Of a stretch of 64,000 bases of DNA, positions 1 through 10,700 are shown in pieces. The notes below the pieces were generated by a model. That model was not told where the DNA came from. It worked only from the letters and a program-made list of their open reading frames with translations, and made no database searches. The position numbers and the translations under genes were made by a program. Each line of letters starts with the position of its first letter. Positions within the stretch are counted from its first letter, which is position 1. The stretch is from Lentinus brumalis (Eukaryota; Basidiomycota; Agaricomycetes; Polyporales; Polyporaceae), in contig MARA01000009.1 of assembly GCA_001792895.1 (NCBI GenBank), positions 744,001-808,000 on the forward strand, in the 5' to 3' direction.

Positions 1-511
1 CAAACGCTTGGGAATCGGACGATGCTGGATGAAGCCATGACGTCGACGTCGGCACAACCGTGAGTGCGATCGTAACACACGGGCAGTGTCCACCGTTCGC
101 AAGCGGAGGAGTTGTTTTGCGCCTCGGAAGATGGCCGACTCGGAATTTGTAGAGCTTTGCCGATCCGACTTGTTTCCCCGTCATCCGTCAGTTTGTGAGC
201 ATGTACTCGTACAGTATCTTAACCCACCCATAGGAGCCTTGCATATTGGGAATCGGCGCAGGAAGTTTACGGGAGAAATCGTGTCCGGGACATGAAACTG
301 ACGCCGACGCCCTCCGACGTCGGGCATAGACGCCCATGATCTGTTTCGGAAATCCGGGACGGGTACATGTTGTCCCGTGGGGCCCCTGTTACCGGCAACT
401 CGAAGCGCGATGCAAAGCTTGCAAAATGGGGCTTGAAAAACGCACAGGTATGAAGTCATTGGTGTGGAACTGATCCGTCTAAGCCGCACTGTGAACAGCG
501 ATGCAGGATCG
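1..511. other. Left flank, no gene seen
   Basis: This is the flank on the poly(A) side of the retrotransposon insertion. The small open frames here show no family motif and none is bounded by convincing splice sites. I see no RNA gene or repeat. Confidence 0.5.
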
Positions 512-526
512 TATTCTAGCCTACTT
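512..526. repeat. Target-site duplication, left copy
   Basis: TATTCTAGCCTACTT lies directly before the T tract (poly(A) of a minus-strand element) and is repeated exactly at 14816-14830. The last two T's may belong to the tail, so the duplication is 13-15 bp. Length and position are those expected of target-primed reverse transcription. Confidence 0.93.
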
Positions 527-547
527 TTTTTTTTTTTTTTTTTTTTT
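525..547 (-). other. Poly(A) tail of the non-LTR element
   Basis: A run of 23 T's on the plus strand is the 3' poly(A) tail of the minus-strand retrotransposon. It sits between the left target-site duplication and a 3' UTR of about 240 bp that follows the ORF2 stop. An uninterrupted tail suggests a recent insertion. Confidence 0.93.
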
Positions 548-785
548 GGTGGAGCGTAAATATCTTGAATCGTAATCGTCCCCATTAGGGCTTATCATAC
601 AATTCATGGTCGATGAGCATCGGCCAGACACGCTAGGCAGACCTATCCTAGGACTTTCGACCTGGGATACGTCACGATAAATACTGCCGCAACAGACACC
701 ACGAGGAAATGCTATTTACGCACTGTGTGTGGGACTCAGAAGTGCGAGAGGTGAGGTCAGACGTCTCGCAGGCTGACGTCTGGCC

Positions 786-3700
786 TCACCTCCCTCGCTT
801 AATACCCACTAAAACCCCGCCATTAATCACCCATTCAGGAGGTAAGTTTTCTCTGTCCTCTATAATTGGCAGCCATATTCGCTCGACATCGTGCGGTCTC
901 AGAGCCTTTTTTCCAAGGGATCTGGCCCTGGCTGCCGTTTTCCGATTGATATCCAGTCGTGCATCGAGCGTGGAGAAGAATCTGTTGACCACCTCAGGTT
1001 CAGTGAATTCTGTGCCGTCTCTCTGTATCACCCTCTCACAACGCAGTTTCCAGATCAGATGCGTCACTTCTGTGCCTAGGATACACCAGAGGTTCTCGGT
1101 GGCAGGCCTCCTTCCTCCCTTTTCTGACTTGAAGACTGCGCACGCCGCGCCGAAGGCCGTACCCCAGCACGGCTCTTTCCATTCCGCGTTGGTGAGTGCC
1201 CATAACTCCTTCAGTAGACCCCATATTATCTCTTGTCCGTTTGCCTTACAATCGAAAATGATATGGGTCATGGATTCTTGTTCTCCACACGTCGCGCATA
1301 CAGCACGTTCGCGGAGTTCGTCTGACATATTCGGGCGTTGCCAATGGGATCCTATCATGTATGCATCGTGGATCGCCATCCACATGAATTGCGAGGCCGG
1401 CCTTGAGACGTGTTTTGACCTCAGGGAGGTCCAGATCGTTGCCTCGTGAAGTCGAGTGTCGAAGCACGCTTCGATTCCGCTTGTGATTCGGTCGATATTG
1501 GCTACCGTGCGGGGCCTTGGACAAGTCCGTTTGTCCTTCTCATTCCTTATGGCACGGTATGCTAGTTTCTGGGATATTGATTGTAGCTTTGCGCCCGTGA
1601 CCATGAATGGGAGCGGGATTATGAGCGGGAGTCTTTCGCCTCGCGCTTTCCCTGCTCCTAGGGCTGCTAGACGGTCTGCGGCTTCGTTCCCGGCGTGCCC
1701 GCTGTGCCCTCTGACCCATCGGAAGAACGTGTGGCCCGATCTCATCCGGAGGCATGCGACTGTCGTCTGAGTCAGGGCCGCGTTCTTTTGCAGAATGTAT
1801 CCTGTATCTTCGTGTCTTTGGTGCCACTTGGTTAGTGCATTCATCGTGGTTTGGGAATCGGTTTCTTGGATTACGCGTGCACTGGTCGGGGCTGCCCGCG
1901 TTGCCAGGAGTGTCGCCGTTAGCTCTCCAGTCTGATTTGACTGTTCGATGGACGTCGGAAGGCGGAAGCTCCTGTTGAGAGCGTGGCCATTCTCGACGTA
2001 GATCCCTGCTCCTGCCTGCGCGTCCTTCTCACCGTTCCGAAGGCAGGACCCGTCTGTTGCTATTGTAATCTCTTGCCCGGATTCGTGTAGCTCCATCGGG
2101 ATTCCTTCGTCCGATGTCTCTTCTGAGTCTGTGAAGATACGGAAAGCGTGCCCGATGTTCCCGTGCGTTGTGACGCAGCGGTTAAAGGGCACGAGGCCGT
2201 CCTCCAGACCTTCGTTGATCAGGTTGGCCATGATTCCTTCCTCATAGTCTTCCGGTTGCCGGCCTGTCGGGTTCCATTTTGCTGGGAGCGTGTCCAGCAT
2301 CTCTCGCGCTCGTCTGGAGCATGCGGACGGGTTCTCGCACCCCATGGTCGTCCGTACGTGGGCGCATCCTGCGCATTTGCATGCGGCACCCGCGCGGTGG
2401 CCGGGGACGGTGTTTCGGTGACCTAGGCGGACGAAGTCGCCTACGGTTATGGCGTGATGTTTTGTCTGGAGACAATCTAGCAGTTTTGAAGGGACCGATA
2501 GCCTTCCTAACCGCGTTCGATCAGCGTAGATGTGGTCCCACATCGGCATAGCGTCTAGGATCGCCCTAGAGAAAGCGAGACCTTCTAGACGTAGGCCGTA
2601 TTTCCTGGCGGCGTCCATCATTCCTTGAAGTTGTGGCGGCAGGCCTCTCGCTCTGGGCTTCCAGTTTTGAAGGAAAGGGCTGATACGAAGCCTTGCTGAT
2701 CGGGGGCGACAATCCTTAGAGACAAAGTTTGCGATCATGTCGTCTGCAAGGAAGGCCCATAGTGGCCGTTCATCGCTGTAGTCGAGGTACGTCTTGAGCC
2801 ACATGATGTCTATCGCTTCGCTTCTGGCGCTGAGGTCTAACATCCCTAGTCCGCCTTGCTCAATCAGGAGGCATACGTGCGCCATAGCCACAGGGGGGGA
2901 GCCCCGCTCGTCCCATAGGTAGTCTCTCATGATCCTGTTGAGTCTCTGCCGAATGACTTCCGGCATTCGCTGAACGTTTGTCAGAAACTGCGTTATGCCA
3001 CCTATGATCATTTGGACAACATGTTTCTTCCCCTGTAGCGTTGCATGGCCATTTTGCCATCGTGCGATGACTCGCATCAGCGGCTGTCTCATTGCTACGA
3101 TCTTCGTTAGGACGAGCGTCCAGATCGCCTCTTGGTCAATATTGTTTCCGAAAAAAGCCCCCAGGATTCTCACTGCCTCACTGTCCTGGGCGACATGCAC
3201 GCCTCTCGGGTAGTTTTTCCAGGAGCCTAGCATGTTGTATGATTCTGCCATCTCTTTGCGGTACGTGGGATTGCCGATTGGGATGATTTCGGTTTTACTG
3301 ATATTGAACCTGGCTTTTGCCGCCGAGCACCAGGTATCCAGGACTGCTTGTAGAGTGTCGAAATCGTCACGACTCGACAGATACACCGTTGTGTCGTCCG
3401 CGAAGAGCACGGCTTTTAGAACCTCCTCGCATTTCGGGATACTGAAACCTTCGATGTCGGATTTCCTAATCATGGCCGACAGTGGCTCGATGGCGAGGTC
3501 GAAGAGAAGGCAGGAGAGTGGATCGCCTTGTCTGACTCCTCGATATATCCGGTACGGCTTGCTGAGTATGCCGTTGACCATCACTGATGTCACTGCGTTT
3601 GCGTAGAGGGATCTGACAATCTGTATGAATCCCGCGGGGAATCCGAAGCGTTCCAGTACCCTCCATAGATAGTCGTGGGCGATCTTGTCGTAAGCTTTTT

Positions 3701-6053
3701 CCTGGTCAAGTGCGACAATGGCACCGTTCTCATCATTCGCTTCTGCCCAGCTGATCATCATTCTAGCTAGCTGGGTATGGTTGTGAATCTTCCGACCGGG
3801 GACGAAACCAGCCTGAGCGTGGTGGATTAGGCCTGGAGCAACCTCTGCTAGCCGTATCGCAAGTGTCTTGCTCAGTAGCTTGTAATCCGTGTTGAGCAGC
3901 GTGATCGGCCGGTAGTTCACGACACGGGTCCGTTCGCCCTTTTCCTTGTATATCGGGGCCATCCATCCTTTTGCAAAGGGGGTATGGGGACTGACACCAT
4001 GGCATCGGATGTCTTCGAATGCCGCCGTCAGCAGTTTGACGATGTCAAAATTGGCCCGTTCCGGGAAGCGGGCATCCTCGACGTGTCGGGCGTGCAGCGT
4101 CTTCCACAGCTCGAAGGGGATACCGTCGAGGCCCGGTGCCGTGCCGTTTTTGGAGAAGCGGAGCGAGAGCGCACATTCCTCGTAGGTGATGCGGTCGTCG
4201 AGGGCCGCCATTTGGGTCTCGGTGAGCTTAGCATCTAGGCTATCTAGGGCTGACTCGATATCCGCTTGTCTCGACTCGCTTGCAGATTGGTCCGCGCCAT
4301 CTTCCTGGACTTTGATATGGTGCGTGCGCGCCATATCTGCCATCCTGGATGAGTCTGATTCGTAGATCTTTTCGCCTGCCGGGCCTAGCTGACCCTCTCT
4401 CTCGAAGGCATTGATGACGTCGCGAGGAGCGCATTCACGGTGCAATTTGGACCAGTATTTCGTCGGTCTGTCACCGAAAAGACGGTGCGTGGCCCGAGAG
4501 TTTTGTTGTTGGTGCTTAACTCGTCGTTGTTTTAGCTGACGTACTTGCTTTGTCAAGGCCGCTGCCTCCGCAATCTTGTCCTGTTCCGCCATGCTGCGGT
4601 CAGCCTTGCACCTACTGAGCCGCTGCTCGCATTCTCGTATCTCGGCCAGCAGCTTCGGTATAACTTCTTTCTCGCGCGTTCGTGCCATCTTCATCACGTC
4701 TGACTTGAACTTGTATAGGATAGACTGCGGGTTCTTGTATTCCGTGCGTGTGGCCGAGTTAGTGATCTCGTCCAGTTCACGTAGCGCCTCCAGACCTCTT
4801 GCCTTGATGCATTTTGCAAGTTTCCGGTCTCGCATCAGCTGGAGGGGGAAAATAGGGCGGCCGGGGCCCACTATGGGGGAGTTTTCCGCCGTCAGCTGTA
4901 CGGAGATCAGGCTATGGTCGGTTTTCACGCTGGCCTCGCATATTCGCCATTCCCGTGCTTGGTCGAAGGCCTGGGGGGTTACATAGATGCGGTCCAGTCG
5001 TGAGAATACGGCATCTTGGCCGCTCCCTCGGTGGAATGTGTATTCGCGCGTTGACGGGTAGGTGAGCCTCCATCCGTCGGCCACCATCATTCCTAGACTG
5101 AGCTTCAGTTCGTCAAGGTCCATAATGGACTGGTCGGGCCCTTCTCCGATTGGAAGTCTGTCGATCGCATCTTCGACGTTGTTGAAGTCTCCCGCCATGA
5201 GTTGGGGCTTGGGACATTCTGGATGCTCTGCATAGTATATTCTCACTTGTCGGTAGAAGGTCCTACGCTCTTCCGTCCCACATGAGGTCGGCGCGTAGAT
5301 GCAGAGAATGGTCTTCATGTCGCCGCCTTGACATGGCAGGGTAATTTGAAGGGCTCTGCCCGGGACGATCTCCGTTGCTACAGCTTCAGATGCTTTAACA
5401 TATCTCGTGTTCAAAACGATTGCAACCCCTTCTTTCTGGGTCGGTGCGTCCGCATGTTCCGAATGGAAGATTCGTATTTTATGAGCGAACATCTTATGGA
5501 TGCTGGCTCTGCGTTCTCCTGTTAGGTGGGTCTCTTGCAACATGAGTATGCCGATTCTGTTGTCAGCCATCATACGGTACGCTTTACCCCATTTGTTGTC
5601 TGGGTGGTCGCGTACAAGGTTCCCGAAACCATTTATATTCAAGGAGGCGACGTTGACTGTCGTCTTGCGTGCGATCCTGTCAGAACGTCTCTCGCCTGGC
5701 TTGCTATGTGCGTCGTTATTAATGTGGGTGTTGTTTTCCTGGGGGAAGGTGCTACCGTTGCCATCCGAGGCGTCCCTGGGGAGGTGCTGAGCACCCGCAG
5801 GCATCTCTCCTCCGCCTCCGACAGAAAGCCTATGACCATGACCGGATTCTTGTACCGTGTGTAGCGTGGGGTTGAATGAGATTTGGTTCGTAGTTGCACT
5901 TGTCGACTGCGTTACAACCATCTTCGCAGTCCTAGACGGTTTCATCCCTCCGTCCCGGGCGGTGTGTGCTCGGATATGGTGTGCAGCCACCTCACCTTGC
6001 TTTAGCTTTCGCTCGGTCCACCGTCGCCTAAATAAGCCGACCGTTATACGCAT
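786..6053 (-). CDS. LINE ORF2: endonuclease / reverse transcriptase / RNase H
   Basis: This 1755-aa protein would nick target DNA and copy the element RNA in place. An exonuclease-endonuclease-phosphatase domain starts near residue 133 (SLNINGFG, LQETHL, GDFNNV, TDHSLI). The reverse transcriptase follows at about 640-900, with APGLDGIPFE, YRPITLLN, ALDQEKAYD, RGVRQGDPLS and the catalytic FADD near 884. RNase H starts near 1330 (ATDGS, TGELTA, ETDSQ, then GNEAADRLA near 1454), with all acidic residues present. A CX2C-H-C zinc-finger-like motif (CATCGEQ) lies near 1584. The ATG at 6053 is the first after an in-frame stop at 6120-6122. The ORF is intact, with no frameshift or internal stop. It is downstream of the cyclin-like ORF with a 290-bp spacer. 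Confidence 0.97.
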   Translation of the reverse strand: MRITVGLFRRRWTERKLKQGEVAAHHIRAHTARDGGMKPSRTAKMVVTQSTSATTNQISFNPTLHTVQESGHGHRLSVGGGGEMPAGAQHLPRDASDGNGSTFPQENNTHINNDAHSKPGERRSDRIARKTTVNVASLNINGFGNLVRDHPDNKWGKAYRMMADNRIGILMLQETHLTGERRASIHKMFAHKIRIFHSEHADAPTQKEGVAIVLNTRYVKASEAVATEIVPGRALQITLPCQGGDMKTILCIYAPTSCGTEERRTFYRQVRIYYAEHPECPKPQLMAGDFNNVEDAIDRLPIGEGPDQSIMDLDELKLSLGMMVADGWRLTYPSTREYTFHRGSGQDAVFSRLDRIYVTPQAFDQAREWRICEASVKTDHSLISVQLTAENSPIVGPGRPIFPLQLMRDRKLAKCIKARGLEALRELDEITNSATRTEYKNPQSILYKFKSDVMKMARTREKEVIPKLLAEIRECEQRLSRCKADRSMAEQDKIAEAAALTKQVRQLKQRRVKHQQQNSRATHRLFGDRPTKYWSKLHRECAPRDVINAFEREGQLGPAGEKIYESDSSRMADMARTHHIKVQEDGADQSASESRQADIESALDSLDAKLTETQMAALDDRITYEECALSLRFSKNGTAPGLDGIPFELWKTLHARHVEDARFPERANFDIVKLLTAAFEDIRCHGVSPHTPFAKGWMAPIYKEKGERTRVVNYRPITLLNTDYKLLSKTLAIRLAEVAPGLIHHAQAGFVPGRKIHNHTQLARMMISWAEANDENGAIVALDQEKAYDKIAHDYLWRVLERFGFPAGFIQIVRSLYANAVTSVMVNGILSKPYRIYRGVRQGDPLSCLLFDLAIEPLSAMIRKSDIEGFSIPKCEEVLKAVLFADDTTVYLSSRDDFDTLQAVLDTWCSAAKARFNISKTEIIPIGNPTYRKEMAESYNMLGSWKNYPRGVHVAQDSEAVRILGAFFGNNIDQEAIWTLVLTKIVAMRQPLMRVIARWQNGHATLQGKKHVVQMIIGGITQFLTNVQRMPEVIRQRLNRIMRDYLWDERGSPPVAMAHVCLLIEQGGLGMLDLSARSEAIDIMWLKTYLDYSDERPLWAFLADDMIANFVSKDCRPRSARLRISPFLQNWKPRARGLPPQLQGMMDAARKYGLRLEGLAFSRAILDAMPMWDHIYADRTRLGRLSVPSKLLDCLQTKHHAITVGDFVRLGHRNTVPGHRAGAACKCAGCAHVRTTMGCENPSACSRRAREMLDTLPAKWNPTGRQPEDYEEGIMANLINEGLEDGLVPFNRCVTTHGNIGHAFRIFTDSEETSDEGIPMELHESGQEITIATDGSCLRNGEKDAQAGAGIYVENGHALNRSFRLPTSIEQSNQTGELTATLLATRAAPTSARVIQETDSQTTMNALTKWHQRHEDTGYILQKNAALTQTTVACLRMRSGHTFFRWVRGHSGHAGNEAADRLAALGAGKARGERLPLIIPLPFMVTGAKLQSISQKLAYRAIRNEKDKRTCPRPRTVANIDRITSGIEACFDTRLHEATIWTSLRSKHVSRPASQFMWMAIHDAYMIGSHWQRPNMSDELRERAVCATCGEQESMTHIIFDCKANGQEIIWGLLKELWALTNAEWKEPCWGTAFGAACAVFKSEKGGRRPATENLWCILGTEVTHLIWKLRCERVIQRDGTEFTEPEVVNRFFSTLDARLDINRKTAARARSLGKKALRPHDVERIWLPIIEDRENLPPEWVINGGVLVGIKRGR

Positions 6054-6054
6054 A

Positions 6055-6099
6055 TCACGGGCTTTCCTGCGCCCGAAAGCCAGTGTATTGGGCCCGTGA
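6055..6099 (-). promoter_or_regulatory. Nested inverted repeat just before the ORF2 start
   Basis: Outer arms TCACGGG (6055-6061) and CCCGTGA (6093-6099) enclose a second pair, GGCTTTC (6060-6066) and GAAAGCC (6075-6081). The outer and inner left arms overlap by two bases, so the two stems compete or shift. The structure ends 2 nt from the ORF2 ATG. It could affect initiation on a downstream ORF in a polycistronic element RNA, but that role is inference. Confidence 0.4.
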
Positions 6100-6343
6100 C
6101 AGACACCGTGTAGGCAGGTTCAAGCATCGCCTGCTGCGTGCGTTGCTTTCCCCTGACGGTTGCATTCCACCCGGGGCGTCACTCCCGGCGCATTGTCATT
6201 CCGAGATACGTCGTCGCAGTCATCCTATATTATCTGGTCGTCTACATCGTCGTACTACCTCTCTTACGATGCGGCCGCGCATTACTGTCGTATGGCGTAA
6301 CGTATCGCAGCCTCCTGTACGCTTCGTCTCCCTTGCTTCCAGC

Positions 6344-7462
6344 TTATCGAGGGTCATGGCTGGAGACTCCATCGGCGTCCGGGATAGGCCGTTGCGTGGG
6401 AGTGAGCGTACGGTCGCTCGTACATGGCGGGCTGGCGTCTGCGTCTAGTGTGAGGGGTCTCCCGACCCAAAGACGCCAGTCTAGAGCTTCGCCGAGGGCT
6501 CGCTCGCATCGTCCGATTTCCTTTGGGTTGAGTCTGGTTATTATCGCCCACGCCCGGTTTGAGTACGCGTGGTCGTATCTGAATTTTGTTGCGAGGACGA
6601 GACATGCAAGGAAGGTTCTACGTGGACAGCACAGAGGGGACGGTAGGCGGGGCCGCAGGGGGAGGGTGAGGCTGCTAAGCGTGTCGACGGGTTGTCTAAC
6701 CGGGGTGCTCACGTTTGTCTCGTTCCAGGGGAGGGCAGTGAGGCCCGTGTCCTCTGCCCGGCCTCCTGCATCTTCCGGAGTGCCGGGGCACGTCCTGTCC
6801 CCGGAAGCAGCGTCTGCCTGCGGGGGTGTGTGTGTGATTCGCTGCAGTGCCTGGGGCTCGGTCTCATCCTCTCTCACGGTTCTGGCTTTCTCCGATTCTA
6901 GCAGCTCCCGTATCTTGGGGCGGACGGCCTCCAGATAGCATAGCGCAGTCTGCAGTGCGCCCATAGATGTCTGGGAGCGTCGTAGTAGCTCGTGGACGAA
7001 AGAGCTTAGCGGGGCGAGGCGGTCCTCTGACCTGGACGCTTCCGCATTCGTTCCAACTTGCGACGGGTCTCCGTCTTGCTCGGTGAGGCAGGTCGGGATG
7101 GGCAGGGGAACAGCTCCCCGTCGCGGGTTTTTACTCATATTTGTCTCTACCGTAGGTGAGGATTGTCGTTGTGGGACGCGGGTGAGTGCGGAGTAGAGGA
7201 GCGGGATCTCGTCCGGGCGCCAGGTCTCGCAGAGGGTTTGGACCGTCTGATCTATGAGTCGTAACGCGTGGTTCGTTCTTGAGGCGGTCGCCTTGTTCCC
7301 TGGACTGCGTCCGGGGACGGGCCTGTAGGGCGTGCGGCCGAGAGGAGACCTGGCTCCTCGTCTAGGCCGCGGTGTTGCCGCGAGGGTTGTGACGTGTCGG
7401 GCCTGCTGTGGGTCCTCGAGCTCTCGGGTCTCCGGCGGGGTGTAACTAGCTGTCACGTCCAT
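6344..7462 (-). CDS. Pho80/Pcl-type cyclin-like protein encoded inside the LINE
   Basis: The ORF gives 372 aa from the first ATG (7462); the frame is open up to 7696 but has no earlier ATG. Three blocks follow the layout of fungal PCL/Pho80 cyclins: a helix around ALRLIDQTVQTL, then SSFVHELLRRSQTS and ALQTALCYLEAVRP, and after an insert of about 95 residues the box core TFLACLVLATKF, YSNRAWAIITRL, NPKEIGRCERAL, ALDWRLWV (about 6450-6625). Pcl cyclins bind and activate Pho85-type CDKs; whether this one does is inference. It lies between ORF1 and ORF2 on the same strand and well inside the element ends. It shares ORF1's frame but is cut off from it by four in-frame stops (7781, 7766, 7706, 7697), so separate initiation or splicing is needed. 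Confidence 0.82.
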   Translation of the reverse strand: MDVTASYTPPETRELEDPQQARHVTTLAATPRPRRGARSPLGRTPYRPVPGRSPGNKATASRTNHALRLIDQTVQTLCETWRPDEIPLLYSALTRVPQRQSSPTVETNMSKNPRRGAVPLPIPTCLTEQDGDPSQVGTNAEASRSEDRLAPLSSFVHELLRRSQTSMGALQTALCYLEAVRPKIRELLESEKARTVREDETEPQALQRITHTPPQADAASGDRTCPGTPEDAGGRAEDTGLTALPWNETNVSTPVRQPVDTLSSLTLPLRPRLPSPLCCPRRTFLACLVLATKFRYDHAYSNRAWAIITRLNPKEIGRCERALGEALDWRLWVGRPLTLDADASPPCTSDRTLTPTQRPIPDADGVSSHDPR

Positions 7463-7780
7463 GGATGCTGACTCTCCGTGGACGTGCACCTGGGGGAGGG
7501 GTCGACTTGGCGGGATGCTGAGTTGTTCAGGGAAGACTATGGTGAGAGCGGAGGCTGCGGGCACCGCCTCCGCGTCGCGGCGCGTCGGGACGGGGCTTAG
7601 TCCTGCCTGCTCATTTCTCGTACTGGCAGCCTGTTTGTATGAGAAGGGAGGGAGAAAATAGGTGCAATCAAGCTTCCTACAGCATCTGTAATCATCTCAG
7701 ATGTTCTAACATACATGTTGTGTCGTGTCTACATATCCATTGTCATACGCCTCAAGGCCGTTTGGTCAAGATCGCCTTGT

Positions 7781-10700
7781 TCAGAACTTCCTCCGTCCTC
7801 CCCGTCCAGCTCCGCGTGAGGAGGGGTCCCTGGAGGAGGGGTCGCGGGGGTTCCGATCGCGTCTGTCGTTGCGACGACGCCCGGTGTTGTCGTTCCGTTG
7901 CCCACCTGCCTCGTCTCCGTCTCTCGGGGACCTCCTGTCTCTGTTGGGCCTCCGTTGCTGCTGGCCCGTGCCCGGACCCCCGGGAGGGTATGACGGCCTT
8001 GTGGTTCTTGCCGCCTCGAAGCGTCCGTTTGCTTCGCCGAAAACGCCCTCGCCCGGTCTCGGGCCATTCCAGCCACGGGTCCGCGGGAAGGGACAAGCGT
8101 GCGTTGGGTGCGCAACGCTGCCGCATCCTGAGCACGAGGATACGTAGCGTACACGTCCTGTTCCAATGGCGAAGCTCCTGTAGCGGCGGGAGCGAAGGTC
8201 TCCGACCCAACGTCTCCATTCACGGAGGTCTCTCGTTGGCGAGCGGATGAAAACGTTGGCGACGTAGCTACCGTTGTCGAGCTGCATGACCTCGACACGT
8301 AGCGTGGATAGGATCTCCTCCATCGCCCTCCAAGGCGTCCAGTTTGCGAAAGCCGGGTTTGCGGTGATCATGTCCATGATCCACTGTTGCATCTTGTCCT
8401 CTGTGAGTACTCGCCAGACTGCCGCGCGGATCTTCGCGACGTTCCCTTCCAGAAACCCATCGAGTGCGAAAAGCCACGATTGCATGGCATTCGCTCTGGG
8501 CGACGCGATGAAGGAGATCGAGCTATACGACCAAGTACCTTTCGCAGTTGCAATCGCAGTCGCGTGAGGGGTCAGGCCTCGTATCGCCCATACACAGGGG
8601 AGGTCTCTGATTCGCCTGCGTGCGCCTTCCTCAGGTTCTGGCGGGACTACATCGAAGTCTGATTCGCCGCTGATCATCTCGAAGGCCCATCGCAGGGCTT
8701 CTGCGATTCTCCTGTTCAGCGTATCGTCCTCGCTATAGCGGTAGTTGTAGACGTGTACCAGGACGTCTGTCTGTGGGGGGTCGCTCCAGACCTCGCGCAT
8801 CCACTCGAGGGCCATCCCGCGGATGGCCGACTCAGGGTCATCGCGATGTACGAGTGGGAAACCACCGTCCGGCGTCGGTGTTGCATTCGTGTCGCTGAGC
8901 GGAGTGTCTTCGTGAAGTGCCGTCGGCAAGAGCTCGCCGTCCTCGTGCTTCCCCCAGTCCTCGTCGTGTTCTTGGTCCCACTCGTCAGCCTCGCCGTCTC
9001 CTGGGATATCTTGCTGACGTCTTGCCTCTGCGTCTTCCGCCGCGATCACAGCTGCTTCTGTGCCCGTTCTCGGGGGGACCCTTCCAGGATCCTCCCGTCC
9101 CATTGATGAGTCGCGTTCCCGGGTGGGAGAGCCTCGCGCACGTCCTCCCGTACGGTCGCGGGATCTCCGCAGAGTGGGCGGGCAGTTCGGGGCTGGGTGT
9201 CTATTCAGATCACCTCGACCGTGCTCGGACCTCTCGCCAAGGCCGCTCGCAAGGTACTCCGCGGCCCGCGTATTCGGGTACGGGACGAAGTCTGAGTGAC
9301 TTCGCTCTCGGTATCGTCCGGCGTACTCGCCATGCGATCTATCGTTATTGCGGTCGTTCCAGGCAGTCGAGAAGTCTTGCAGGTCTGCACGCCAGCCTTG
9401 AGTCTCCCTGGGCTGCATTGCGTCGCCGTGCGAGGCGAGATCCTCCCGCATGGCGTACGCGTCGTTACGTGGGCCCTCGGAGGCGTAGGGTCGTGAGTAA
9501 TGGGAGCGTGACGGGCCCGCGCCAGCTGTCTGAGTTGCCCGTCCTCGAGGGTAGTGGGTCTGTCCTCCAGCACGTTCCTGCAAGACGTGCCTCAGGCTTT
9601 CTTGCCTGGCACGGAGGATCTCTTGCTCGTCCCAGCCGCCTGGCTCTCTTGAGCTGCACCGCGGGTCCTGCTCGGGCCCTTCCTCGACCGCGGTCAACGC
9701 GCGAGCCCTGCCTTTTCCTTTCTGGGCTCTATTCGGGGTCGGTGAGTCACGTCCGGATGTCTCGGCGTCGTCGTCGACATCGACGTCCATCCCGTTTTGG
9801 GGGTCGGGTAGGAGGCTGCCATGACTCCTGGCGCCGTGTTCAGCGGTCTCCGTGTGTGATGCCGAGTGCCGCTGGTCAGGCCTCTCCGCATGCGTCCGCT
9901 GCAGGAGCGGGGCCGCCGGGCGATTAGTAGGGGTCGGGAGGACGTAGCTCGGCTGCCGCTGACTCGGCTGCGTTACTCGGGGCTCAACGCGGGATACACT
10001 GGCTACGATCGGGGTGGACGACTCTACTGGGGAGAAGACATCACTAATAACACTCCCTCGCCCTTCTACTCCTACACCTCGTTCTTCCTCCCACGGGTTA
10101 GAGGCGGTAGAGGTCGGGATTGGTAGCGCCGCGTTGCTTCGCAGGAGCGGAGTTGTTCCCGCCGGCCGGGGGCGGCGGGAGCTGCGTCGCTGTCCCTCCG
10201 GGTCCGGGGTTCCCGACCACAGACGCTTCCTGATGTTCCGAACGTCATCCTGGTGCGACTGTGTCCGAGGTTGCTCACCATAGTTCAGACCATCAGGGTT
10301 GCCTGCCGCGTTGCCGTTGTTGTTTTGCGTCGCCGCGCCTCCGTCTCCTGGAGCGCGATCGTCGAAGGAGGGAGGGGTCCAGAAGAATCTGTAGTAAGCA
10401 CTGTCGTCGAGTCTGACCTCGTTAGCCGCAGCCTCCGTGCGGGCCGTGATCATGGCCGCGTCGTCTCTGGCTCTCTCCTGGCAGGTGCGTCGATCTTCCG
10501 TTGCGCCGGCAGCGGGCTGGCTGAAGCTGAGGAGAATATGGGCGCTCGCCTCGTTCGCGAGCATGTCGGTCGTTGTGACCTGCGCGACGGGGGCGTTAGC
10601 GGTTGTCGCAGCAGCCGCAGGACCGATGGCGGCCGTCGCAGCAGCGACAGCCGTAGGCTGGGCCGCGCCCTCTGCCGCCGCGTCTGCGCCGGCCTCGACG

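Noticed and set aside
181..585. Minus-strand 134-codon ORF at the left edge
   Set aside because: It begins within the poly(A) tract and crosses the target-site duplication, so it is an artefact of the insertion; the Lys run is the A tail.
6138..6938. Plus-strand 266-codon ORF opposite the cyclin-like ORF
   Set aside because: It has no motif and lies antisense to a frame with clear cyclin-family blocks; long antisense frames are common in this GC-rich element.
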